Part shown: piece by piece, positions 55,107-63,637 of the stretch
Layout of the letters: the number at the start of each line of letters is the position of its first letter
Position numbering within the stretch: position 1 is the first letter of the stretch
From: Muribaculaceae bacterium Isolate-110 (HZI)
Lineage (GTDB): Bacteria; Bacteroidota; Bacteroidia; Bacteroidales; Muribaculaceae
NCBI GenBank assembly: GCA_003762875.1
Contig: RIBL01000011.1
Span: forward strand, 1 to 64,000
Reading direction: 5' to 3'
DNA length: 64,000 bases
Notes under the pieces: generated by a model
Database searches by the model: none
What the model was told of the DNA's origin: nothing
Seen by the model: only the letters and a program-made list of their open reading frames with translations
Made by a program: the position numbers and the translations under genes

Positions 55107-55422
55107 TTTCTGTTTCTGTTGTTTGTTGTTTTTTGATTGTTATTTTTTAATGTTGTCGTTCACGTTTTTTGTTTCTTATTCTATAATGCTGTCATCATTT
55201 ATAACAAAATATTGTATTGTCCACAGCCTCTGCGTGAAGCTGTTTTCGCCATTACAACATGCCCCGTCGCCCCATGGTTCACCCCCCTCACACATGATTT
55301 AAGAATATATAGCATTGCCTGTTAAATAATACATACACGACAGTTTTTCCGACACACTACCTCCATGTAATACATCATATTGTCGAGAAACACACATCTT
55401 GTAAACTCTTTAAACATAAAAG

Positions 55423-55453
55423 TTGCGAGTTTTTTAGAAAAACTGTAACTTTG
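55423..55453 (+). promoter_or_regulatory. Promoter of the rseC-rnfBC operon
   Basis: TTG (55423-55425), a 20-nt spacer and TAACTTTG (55446-55453). The ATG at 55469 would lie under 10 nt from the start point, so the mRNA is nearly leaderless. Confidence 0.65.
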
Positions 55454-55468
55454 TGGCGAATTATTACC

Positions 55469-55897
55469 ATGAAGCAGGATTACGTCACACATTCCGGCAC
55501 TATAACACACGTCACCGACTCAACACTGACACTTCGCACCGACGGCTCATGCAGTTGCGACGGATGCGCGGTGGCTTCGCTGTGCAATAAGGACAGCTCC
55601 GACGGTGGTGGCGAGTCGATTACCATTGACACACCCATGGCCTCGCGTTACAGCGTAGGACAGCGCGTGGAAGTGATAGCCTCGTCAGGCTCGACCCTGC
55701 GGGCCACATGGTGGGCACTCCTGCTGCCGACCATACTTTTTGTAGGCGTCATACTCGGTGTGCGCCTGATATGGCCGCAAAGCGGAGCCATTTCGCTCGT
55801 GGCCGGATTTGCCACACTCGCCGTCTATGACCTGGGGCTTTATCTCTGTCGCAAGAAGCTCGCGCAGAAGATTATATGGACAGTGCGCCCCGTCTGA
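55469..55897 (+). CDS. rseC: RseC/SoxR-reducing family protein
   Basis: A 142-residue inner-membrane protein starting at ATG 55469; the in-frame GTG at 55451 lies within the -7 box. The N-terminal domain has the cysteine cluster CSCDGCAVASLC (about 28-39). Two transmembrane helices follow (about 80-100 and 107-125) with a basic tail. RseC-family proteins sit at the head of rnf operons in Bacteroidetes and many Proteobacteria, linked to reduction of SoxR or assembly of Rnf. rnfB follows 40 nt later. Confidence 0.88.
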   Translation: MKQDYVTHSGTITHVTDSTLTLRTDGSCSCDGCAVASLCNKDSSDGGGESITIDTPMASRYSVGQRVEVIASSGSTLRATWWALLLPTILFVGVILGVRLIWPQSGAISLVAGFATLAVYDLGLYLCRKKLAQKIIWTVRPV

Positions 55898-55937
55898 ACC
55901 CTTATCCCCTTATAATTCTAAAACTCAAAAACATACC

Positions 55938-56813
55938 ATGAACGTTATTATCCTATCAATCATCGTCCTCGGAATCATAGGAATCGTCGGTGCCGCCGTG
56001 CTCTTTGTTGTGGCCCGCCGTTTTCATGTACAGGAGGATCCTCGCATCGACGAGGTTGAGGCTCTGCTGCCAGGAGCAAACTGCGGCGGATGCGGACGTA
56101 GCGGATGTCGCGACTTTGCCGCGGCCTGCGTGTGTGCCGACACTCTCGACGGCCTCAACTGTCCCTCGTCAAGCACTGAAACAATGAATAAAATCGGCGA
56201 GATAGTCGGACTGGCCGCTGTAGCCGCCAAGCCCAAAATCGCTGTCATAAAATGTAACGGCACATGCGATCTGCGCCCCTCTCTGGCTCGCTTCGAGGGC
56301 GCGCCCACTTGCTCCGTGCTCGCTTCGCTCGGCACCGGCGAGTCAGCCTGTCCCAACGGATGTCTGGGTTGCGGCGACTGTGTGGCCGCATGCCCATGGG
56401 GTGCTATGCGCATGAATCCCGAGACAGGTCTCCCCGAAGTTATCGAAGACAAATGTGTGGGATGCGGAGCATGTGTCAAGGCTTGTCCGCGCGCCATCAT
56501 TGAGCTGCGCAACAAAGGTCCGCGCGGCATGCGTGTCTATGTAGCCTGCTCCAACCGTGAGAAAGGTGCCGTGGCCATGAAGGAATGTAAGGTGGCATGT
56601 ATCGGCTGCGGCAAGTGTGCCAAGTCATGCACCCACGAGGCCATTACAGTAGCCTCCAACCTCGCCTACATCGACTTTGAGAAATGCAAGCTCTGCAAGA
56701 AGTGTGTCGACCAGTGTCCGACCCACGCCATCCACACTGTCAACTTTCCCGTGAAGAAAGCCGAGCCCGCTCAGCCTCAGGCCGACAAGCAGCCACAGGC
56801 CGCAACAGTCTAA
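55938..56813 (+). CDS. rnfB: Rnf electron transport complex subunit B
   Basis: A 291-residue membrane-anchored ferredoxin-like protein. Start at ATG 55938 (MNVIILSIIVLGIIGIVGA), giving one N-terminal transmembrane helix. A 4Fe-4S domain CGGCGRSGC...C (about 48-75) precedes four CxxCxxC-type motifs: CLGCGDCVAACP, CVGCGACVKACP, CIGCGKCAKSCT and CKLCKKCVDQCP. Rnf couples ferredoxin:NAD electron transfer to ion pumping; RnfB is the ferredoxin-side entry. The C-terminal tail is Ala/Gln/Pro-rich. rnfC follows after 24 nt. Confidence 0.95.
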   Translation: MNVIILSIIVLGIIGIVGAAVLFVVARRFHVQEDPRIDEVEALLPGANCGGCGRSGCRDFAAACVCADTLDGLNCPSSSTETMNKIGEIVGLAAVAAKPKIAVIKCNGTCDLRPSLARFEGAPTCSVLASLGTGESACPNGCLGCGDCVAACPWGAMRMNPETGLPEVIEDKCVGCGACVKACPRAIIELRNKGPRGMRVYVACSNREKGAVAMKECKVACIGCGKCAKSCTHEAITVASNLAYIDFEKCKLCKKCVDQCPTHAIHTVNFPVKKAEPAQPQADKQPQAATV

Positions 56814-56837
56814 CCACCCCTTCAGCCCCTAACACTA

Positions 56838-58178
56838 ATGAAACTGCATACATTCAAAATCGGCGGTGTACATCCCGCTGAAAACAAGATAGCTGCCGGC
56901 AAACCCATCGTCAACATGCCGCTTCCCGCCGAGGTAGTGCTCCCGGTGGCGCAACATATAGGCGCGCCCGCCAAACCCATCGTAGCCAAAGGCGACCACG
57001 TGAAGCGCGGCGACCGTGTGGCTGAGGCCGGAGGTTTCGTGTCGGCCCACGTCCACACTCCCATCTCGGGCACCGTAGTCAAGATTGACACCGCCCGCAC
57101 TCCTCAGGGCATGCCCGTCGAGGCCATCTACATCAAGAGCGACGAGGCCGACCGCGAGGCTGATGCCGACACCATGGCCGACACCATGCCCAAACGCTCC
57201 GATGCTGAGATAGCCGCTCTTGACTCAAAAGCCATTATCGAGCTTATCAAGGACGCCGGCATCGTAGGTCTGGGCGGAGCTACATTCCCGGCCCACGTCA
57301 AACTCATGCCCCCTCCCGGCTCCAAGGCCGAAGTGGTCATTATCAACGCTGCCGAGTGTGAGCCCTGCCTGTCATGTGACGACATGCTCATGCGCGAGAA
57401 CGCCCGAGAAATCGTCAAGGGCGTGCAGTTGCTGGTGCGTGCAGCCGGTGTCAACCGCGCAGTCATAGCCATCGAAAACAACAAACCCGAGGCAATAGCC
57501 GCCATGACCGAAGCCTGTGCCTCTGCGCCCGGCATCGAGGTCATGACCATGCAGGTAAAATATCCCCAAGGCGGTGAAAAACAGCTCATAGCAGCCGTCA
57601 CAGGCCGCGAAGTGCCCTCGGGCGCACTACCCATCGCCACAGGCTCTATCGTCCAGAACGTAGCCACAGCCTATGCCGTCTATCGCGCCGTCTATCACAA
57701 CGAGCCCATCCTCGACCGAGTGCTCACCCTCCACGACGGCAACGAGGGCAAGAACCTCCGCGTGCCCTTGGGCACCATGCTGTCCACTCTTGTGGAGCCA
57801 GGCATGGAATATGAGAAAATTATCCTCGGAGGCCCCATGATGGGACGCACCGCATCGACCCTCAACACCCCGATGATCAAAGGCACCTCTGGCATACTTC
57901 TCGACCCGCGTTACGCCCACCGTCACGAACCGGAACCCTGCATACGTTGCGCCGCATGTGTCAACGTCTGCCCCATGGGTCTCGAGCCGTTCCTGCTCAG
58001 CACGCTCTCGCGTCTGAAGCAGTATGACGAAGCCGAACAGGAAAAGATTGCCAACTGCATCGAATGTGGCTCCTGCAGCTACATCTGCCCCTCTTCACGA
58101 CCGATACTCGACTTCATCCGCGTAGGCAAAGGCAAAGTCATGGCCGCCATACGTGCCCGCGCCGCCGCTGCCAAGTAA
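56838..58178 (+). CDS. rnfC: Rnf electron transport complex subunit C
   Basis: A 446-residue peripheral subunit. The N-terminal barrel-like region holds VHTPISGTV (about 73). The NADH/FMN-binding Rossmann-like region has GIVGLGGATFPAHVK and INAAECEPCLSCDD (about 140-180). Two C-terminal 4Fe-4S motifs are CIRCAACVNVCP (about 368) and CIECGSCSYICP (about 409). The length is that of a compact RnfC without the long repeat tail of enterobacteria. No rnfD, rnfG, rnfE or rnfA follows; a terminator lies 43 nt downstream. Confidence 0.95.
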   Translation: MKLHTFKIGGVHPAENKIAAGKPIVNMPLPAEVVLPVAQHIGAPAKPIVAKGDHVKRGDRVAEAGGFVSAHVHTPISGTVVKIDTARTPQGMPVEAIYIKSDEADREADADTMADTMPKRSDAEIAALDSKAIIELIKDAGIVGLGGATFPAHVKLMPPPGSKAEVVIINAAECEPCLSCDDMLMRENAREIVKGVQLLVRAAGVNRAVIAIENNKPEAIAAMTEACASAPGIEVMTMQVKYPQGGEKQLIAAVTGREVPSGALPIATGSIVQNVATAYAVYRAVYHNEPILDRVLTLHDGNEGKNLRVPLGTMLSTLVEPGMEYEKIILGGPMMGRTASTLNTPMIKGTSGILLDPRYAHRHEPEPCIRCAACVNVCPMGLEPFLLSTLSRLKQYDEAEQEKIANCIECGSCSYICPSSRPILDFIRVGKGKVMAAIRARAAAAK

Positions 58179-58221
58179 TACCTGTAGTTTTGACAGTTTA
58201 TAACGTCAAGAAAGTTAACAG

Positions 58222-58267
58222 ACAGGAGCACAGCAATATCCCCGACATGCTGTACTCCTGTTTTTTT
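58222..58267 (+). terminator. Terminator directly after rnfC
   Basis: ACAGGAGCACAGCA (58222-58235) pairs with TGCTGTACTCCTGT (58248-58261) with one mismatch and a 12-nt loop. T7 follows. It is a strong intrinsic terminator, and nothing else was recognised in 58268-58400. Confidence 0.88.
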
Positions 58268-58400
58268 GCCCTCTTAACTCTTTTAGCCTATTTATCCATT
58301 TTAGCTATTTTAACACTTTTGGACAATAATAACATTTAGAAAATAGATACATTTGCTGCAATATTGCAAATAATAAAAAATTATTCTGCCCCATCACATT

Positions 58401-59441
58401 ATGAAAACACTCCCATTCATCGCATCTGCCGTAGCTCTGCTGTCGGCTTGCACAGGCGCGCAGACCGACAACAACTACTATGTCAAAGCCAATGTCGGTC
58501 CCGAACTCAACGGCAAGACAGCCTATCTCTACGACATAGACCGTGACGCCAATATCGACAGCGCGCTCGTAACCGACTCAACGGTCATATTCAACGCCCC
58601 GATGACCGAAAGCTATAACGGCACGGCATCAGTAATCCTGCGTATTGACGACAATAATATCGCCAACTTCTTTCTTGAAGCCGACTCCATCACCATCACC
58701 GAAGGCATAGCCAAGGGCGGACAGCTCAACCGGCGTATTGACGACTACTGGACCGAACACATAGCCACCAACGAGGAATACATGGAGCTCCCCGACTCGC
58801 TCAAAAAAGAAAAATACAACTATTATGCCGCCAAGTCCGACTCGCTCGACAAAGCCTTCTTTGAAGCCAACCTCGACAACGCCATCGGCGTACAGGAGAT
58901 ATTGCGCGACAAACGCCCCTGCTCGCTAGCTGAAATCGACAGCCTGACAGGAGTATATCCCATCCTCAACGGCAATGCACGCCTCGAAAAGATGCGCAAG
59001 GCTTTTAAGCTCGAAGAAGAGACCTCGGTGGGCAAAATGTTCAAAGACTTCGAGGTGACCTACAACGACTCCACCTTCCGTCTCTCCGACGTGGTGGGAA
59101 AAGGCAAATATGTACTCGTCGACTTCTGGGCAAGCTGGTGTGGTCCCTGCATACGTCAGACTGCCGTAATCAAAGACCTCTACAAGCAGTATGCCGACAA
59201 GGGCCTCGAAGTTATCGGTGTCGCCGTGTGGGATGAACCCGAGGCTACAATCGAAGCCGTAAAACGCCACGAACTGCCCTGGCGCAATATCATCAACGCA
59301 CAACACATCCCCTCTGACACATATGGTTTCCAGGGCATCCCCTGCATCATACTTTTCGGACCTGACGGCACAATCCTAAGCCGCGACCAACAGGACGAAA
59401 GCCTCCGCAACGACGTGGCCAACGCCATAAACGGCAAATAA
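58401..59441 (+). CDS. TlpA-like thioredoxin-fold lipoprotein with DUF4369
   Basis: A 346-residue lipoprotein (lipobox LLSAC, about residue 17). Residues 25-110 look like the DUF4369 beta-domain (YYVKANVGPELNGKTAYLYD). A helical linker follows. The thioredoxin fold begins about 210, with FWASWCGPCIRQ (about 241-252) and cis-Pro FQGIPCIILFGPDG. Such Bacteroidetes proteins are envelope thiol-disulfide reductases or cytochrome-maturation helpers. It is a single gene between two hairpins. Confidence 0.88.
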   Translation: MKTLPFIASAVALLSACTGAQTDNNYYVKANVGPELNGKTAYLYDIDRDANIDSALVTDSTVIFNAPMTESYNGTASVILRIDDNNIANFFLEADSITITEGIAKGGQLNRRIDDYWTEHIATNEEYMELPDSLKKEKYNYYAAKSDSLDKAFFEANLDNAIGVQEILRDKRPCSLAEIDSLTGVYPILNGNARLEKMRKAFKLEEETSVGKMFKDFEVTYNDSTFRLSDVVGKGKYVLVDFWASWCGPCIRQTAVIKDLYKQYADKGLEVIGVAVWDEPEATIEAVKRHELPWRNIINAQHIPSDTYGFQGIPCIILFGPDGTILSRDQQDESLRNDVANAINGK

Positions 59442-59756
59442 ACGAAAAGATAGAAGTCCAAAAGTTTCAAAAGGACATAAGAAACATAAGTTTTTATTCA
59501 GAGTGAGTAATAACAGGAGACAACGGGATTTATTTTTTCTTATATTCTCCACAATCCATCACTCTCATACATTTTCTGAATAAAAAAACTTATGTTTCTT
59601 ATGTCCTTTTGAAACTTTTGTATCTCTCCCCCACCCCATGGCATGTCACATAACGGTTACAATATAATTTTTCAAGCAGAATACTCGAAATTATCCAAAA
59701 ATTGCGTTAACTTTGCGAAATTAAGTAACTATACCTAAAAAAATACCATACCCAAC
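59442..59756. repeat. 315-nt gap dominated by a long inverted repeat
   Basis: Arms 59459-59502 and 59575-59620 are reverse complements over 44 nt except for a 2-nt T-run indel; both contain CATAAGAAACATAAG or its complement. The 72-nt loop has no ORF. It may serve as a terminator for the TlpA-like gene, although the loop is unusually large. TAACTTTG at 59708-59715 is the -7 box of the next gene. Confidence 0.8.
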
Positions 59757-61268
59757 ATGTCATTCTGGAAAGGAGTTTTGAACGTCTTTGGGTTCGGAGG
59801 CGACAACGACGAGGATGAGGAGGAATATGACTCCTCGCTCCCGACATATGCAGCGCAACCGCGCTCTGTCACGACTACAGCCATAACCAAACCTGCCGCC
59901 ACACCTGTATCGGCCACGCATACCCGAGAGACAGAGACTACGGAGCCGGAAACCGAGCCTCATGACAGCAGCGAAGACAACGCTCCCGCCACTCAACAAA
60001 ATGTCGACAATACCGCCGAACCCACCGTTGCCGACCCCGACCTGCCGGGCGACCTGTTTGACGCACTCATCGAGCAGTTTAACGCCGCTCAGCCCGACTT
60101 CATAAGCAAATGCCTGTCGACCGACGCCCAGCGCGCCTATCTGCTCAACTCTCTGTCTGACAGCCTCAAGCAACGTCTCAACAACACAGGTCTGAAGATA
60201 GCCTCAGCTAATAACCAAGCCGACGACTCGGCTGAGCACGAGCGTCTGCAGCGGCGCATCTCCTCACTCGAGGCAGATGTCAAGGCCAACGACTCACTGC
60301 GACAGGAAAACCGCAAGCTCCAACTGAGCATCGAGCGTCAGAAACGCGCCCTGCTCGACCGCATCAACGACCTTGAGGCTCAGGTGGCGAAAAGCCATGC
60401 CGAAAAGGAAAAATTCTTCAGCGACAAGCGCAATCCGGCCGATGCCGCGCTAATCGACTCGACCAACGCCCGCGTCAAAGAGCTCGAACAGTCACTCTCC
60501 GAACGCGAATCAAAGATAAAGGAACTGACCGACACTATCGAAAAACTCGGCACTGCCTCCGAGGAACTCTCCAAAACCCTGGCCGAACGCGACAAACAGA
60601 TTGCCGACGAAGCCTCGCTGCGCGAGCAGCTCGAGGTCAAAAACCGCATGAGCGACGAGATGCTCAACGACCTGCGCAACCAGGCCGCTTCGGCCCGCAA
60701 CGAATATGAGGACACCTGTCGCCAGCAGCAGCTCGCCCTCGAGCAGATACACGACCAGGTGGCCAGCTTCGAGCAGGTCAAAGCCCGTCTCGAGGCCCGC
60801 ATTATCGAGCTGAAAGATGCTCTGAAGGATGCCAAGCGCAACGACCGCGAGGAGCAGATAGCCCGACTAAACGAAGAGAACGCCTCGCTGCGCCACACCA
60901 TCGAAAACAATCTCTACAACCAGGCCAACAGCGAAAACCGACTGCGCAACGAAATCAAGCAGTTGCGCCGACAGCTCGAAGAGGCCGGCAAAGCAGCCGC
61001 AACATCATCGGCAGCCGCAACATACGCCAGCACAGAGAGCCGCCCCAGATCAATGTCGGCCGAACCGTCGGCCGCAGCCTATCCTACCGAGACACCGCCC
61101 GAACGTCCGGCTCCACGCCGACGCGGACGTCCCAAGAAAGTCAAACTCGACGAAGACCTCGACAATACCGAATGGTTCTCGGGCCAGAAGGATACCCCCG
61201 ACTTCGGCTATCACGAACCTCCGCGCCGTCCCTCCAACGACAACGCCGCACAGCTCTCGCTCTTCTGA
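59757..61268 (+). CDS. Coiled-coil protein with AT-hook-like tail
   Basis: A 503-residue protein with no signal peptide and no recognised family. An acidic, low-complexity head (DNDEDEEEYD) is followed by a Thr/Ala/Pro/Glu-rich stretch to about 90. A short globular segment lies at 95-150 (LPGDLFDALIEQFNAAQ). A long heptad-rich coiled coil runs from about 155 to 425. The tail has PRRRGRPKK (about 458), an AT-hook-like core, then an acidic FSGQKDTPDFGY segment. A structural, chromosome-associated or cell-division role is conceivable, but nothing fixes it. It ends 51 nt before the peptidase gene. Confidence 0.75.
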   Translation: MSFWKGVLNVFGFGGDNDEDEEEYDSSLPTYAAQPRSVTTTAITKPAATPVSATHTRETETTEPETEPHDSSEDNAPATQQNVDNTAEPTVADPDLPGDLFDALIEQFNAAQPDFISKCLSTDAQRAYLLNSLSDSLKQRLNNTGLKIASANNQADDSAEHERLQRRISSLEADVKANDSLRQENRKLQLSIERQKRALLDRINDLEAQVAKSHAEKEKFFSDKRNPADAALIDSTNARVKELEQSLSERESKIKELTDTIEKLGTASEELSKTLAERDKQIADEASLREQLEVKNRMSDEMLNDLRNQAASARNEYEDTCRQQQLALEQIHDQVASFEQVKARLEARIIELKDALKDAKRNDREEQIARLNEENASLRHTIENNLYNQANSENRLRNEIKQLRRQLEEAGKAAATSSAAATYASTESRPRSMSAEPSAAAYPTETPPERPAPRRRGRPKKVKLDEDLDNTEWFSGQKDTPDFGYHEPPRRPSNDNAAQLSLF

Positions 61269-61319
61269 GCCAACTCTCCACTCCCCTTCCACACCCCGTC
61301 ATCAAGCATCACGATAATT

Positions 61320-63524
61320 ATGAAGATATTAGCCTCTGCGATATTAATGGCCGCCACCGGCCTTCTCAGCCTCTCGGCCGCACCCAAGCGCGCCAATGTC
61401 AGCGACTTTGCCGACATGGCTCCGTATGTATATCCCGGCAATGCCGCCCGCTATGTGTCAAAGCCCTACTTCACACCCGACGGACAAAACTATCTCCGGC
61501 TCTCTGACGACGGCAAGCGCGTGGTGAAACATAACATACGCAACGGAGCCGAGGTCGAAACACTGATGGATGTAACCCACACCCGTCAGTCAAACATATC
61601 CTCCATCCAGAGCTTCACCCTAAGCCCCGACGGCTCCAAACTGCTCATAGCCACCGCCATCGAGCCGATATATCGCCGCTCCACCCGCGCGGTCTACTAT
61701 GTCTACGAGCTGCGCACCCGCATACTCACTCCCCTCTCGGACGAACATCAGCCCCAGCGCGCGCCTCTCTTCTCGCCCGACGGACGTATGGTGGCATTTG
61801 TGGCCGGTGACAATAATATCTATCTCAAGAAACTCGACTATGGCACCGAAGTAGCCGTCACAACCGACGGAGCCGTCAATGCCGTCATAAACGGTGTGCC
61901 CGACTGGGTCTATGAGGAAGAGTTCTCGACAGCCTCATCCATGTCTTGGGCACCCGACTGCTCTACGCTCTGCTATCTGAAATACAACGAAAGCGACGTA
62001 CCCACCTACTCCTTCCCCCTATATGAAGGAGCCTGCGATCCGATGCGTCAGTATGCCCTCTATCCCGGCAGTTTCACCTACAAATACCCCGTGGCCGGAG
62101 AGCCCAACTCCAAAGTCTCGCTCCACAGCTACGACATCGACAACCGCAAGACCAAAGACCTCTCTCTACCGGCCTCCGACATCGAATACATACCCCGCAT
62201 CTGCTATACTCCCCAGGCCGACAGCCGACTCATAGTAACCACTCTCGACCGCGCACAGACCCGCATGGAGCTCCTGTCGGTCAATCCCAAATCGGGCGTA
62301 TGCAAATCACTCCTCACCGAGCAGAGCGACGCATGGCTCAATCCCAACACATACGAAAACCTCAACTTCCTTCCCTCGGGCATGCTGCTCCTCTCAGCCC
62401 GTACAGGCTTCACCCACGCCTATCTCTACAGCTACGAAGGCCAGTTGCTCAAGACCGTCACATCGGGCGATTATGATGTCAAGGACTTCTACGGCTGCGA
62501 TGCCAAAGGCAACTATTACTTCCAGACCACAGCCACAGGTCCCATCAACCGCGTGGTGACGCGCATCGACGCCAAAGGCGTGACCAAGCATCTCACCCCA
62601 GCCAACGGCAACGCCTCGGCATGGTTTGCCCCCTCGATGGACCACTATGCAGTCACCTACAGCAACGCCACCACACCACCATCGTGCACACTCTACACAG
62701 CTCCGGACGACAAGAAAGTGCGCGTGCTCGAGGACAATGCCGGCCTTGCTCAGAAATATGCCTCGGCCCCCAAGCCCGAGTTTATCACAGTGACAACAGC
62801 CGAAGGCATCACCATGGACGCCTATATCATCAAGCCCGTCAATATGGACGCCTCGCGCCGCTATCCGCTCATCATAACCCAATACAGCGGCCCGGGCTCG
62901 CAGCAAGTGCTCGACCGCTGGAGCGTCGACTGGACACAGTATGCCGCCATGCACGGCTACGTGGTGATGTGTGTCGACCCCCGCGGCACAGGCGGCAAGG
63001 GACGCAAATGGGAGACAATCGTGTATAAAAACCTCGGCCATTACGAGACCATCGACATCCAGGGTGCTGCTCGCTGGGCTGCATCGCTCCCCTATATCGA
63101 CGCCGACCGCATAGGACTCACAGGTTGGAGCTACGGAGGCTACCAGACTCTCATGACAGTCTCCACACCGACATCACCCTTCGCTTGCGCCGTAGCCATC
63201 GCCCCGGTAACCGACTGGCGTTACTACGACACCGTTTACTCCGAGCGTTACATGCTCACTCCGCAGGAAAATGAAAAAGGTTATCGTGAATCGTCGCCCA
63301 TCAACCGTCTGAAAGACATGAACATACCGCTACTGCTCATGCACGGCACCGCCGATGACAACGTGCACCTCCTAAACACTATGCAGTATGTGTCCGTTAT
63401 GCAATCATACGGCCGTTTCTGCGACATGTTTCTTTACCCCAATATGAACCACTCGATCAACGGTTGCGACACACGTCTGAACGTTTACTCCAAAATGCTC
63501 GACTACTTCAACAAAAATATGTAA
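61320..63524 (+). CDS. S9 family dipeptidyl peptidase IV-type protease
   Basis: A 734-residue secreted peptidase with a signal peptide ending near LSAA (residue 21). The DPPIV N-terminal eight-bladed propeller spans about 60-500, and includes VYEEEFSTASSMSWAPD, where the EE pair binds the substrate N-terminus. The alpha/beta hydrolase domain has Ser in GWSYGGYQT (about 604), Asp in HGTADDNVH (about 679) and His in MNHSING (about 711). It releases dipeptides, typically X-Pro, from peptides in the periplasm. A likely homologue is the Bacteroides DPP4. It is on the same strand as the coiled-coil gene and may be cotranscribed. Confidence 0.95.
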   Translation: MKILASAILMAATGLLSLSAAPKRANVSDFADMAPYVYPGNAARYVSKPYFTPDGQNYLRLSDDGKRVVKHNIRNGAEVETLMDVTHTRQSNISSIQSFTLSPDGSKLLIATAIEPIYRRSTRAVYYVYELRTRILTPLSDEHQPQRAPLFSPDGRMVAFVAGDNNIYLKKLDYGTEVAVTTDGAVNAVINGVPDWVYEEEFSTASSMSWAPDCSTLCYLKYNESDVPTYSFPLYEGACDPMRQYALYPGSFTYKYPVAGEPNSKVSLHSYDIDNRKTKDLSLPASDIEYIPRICYTPQADSRLIVTTLDRAQTRMELLSVNPKSGVCKSLLTEQSDAWLNPNTYENLNFLPSGMLLLSARTGFTHAYLYSYEGQLLKTVTSGDYDVKDFYGCDAKGNYYFQTTATGPINRVVTRIDAKGVTKHLTPANGNASAWFAPSMDHYAVTYSNATTPPSCTLYTAPDDKKVRVLEDNAGLAQKYASAPKPEFITVTTAEGITMDAYIIKPVNMDASRRYPLIITQYSGPGSQQVLDRWSVDWTQYAAMHGYVVMCVDPRGTGGKGRKWETIVYKNLGHYETIDIQGAARWAASLPYIDADRIGLTGWSYGGYQTLMTVSTPTSPFACAVAIAPVTDWRYYDTVYSERYMLTPQENEKGYRESSPINRLKDMNIPLLLMHGTADDNVHLLNTMQYVSVMQSYGRFCDMFLYPNMNHSINGCDTRLNVYSKMLDYFNKNM

Positions 63525-63637
63525 ATACAAACCTGCCATACAACAAAAAAACACTTTCAACGCAATTTTAATCCCTCTCGGCCCCTCGACTATCCATCCG
63601 TCATCCCCACACCTCACTTCAACAGAAGTATACACAC

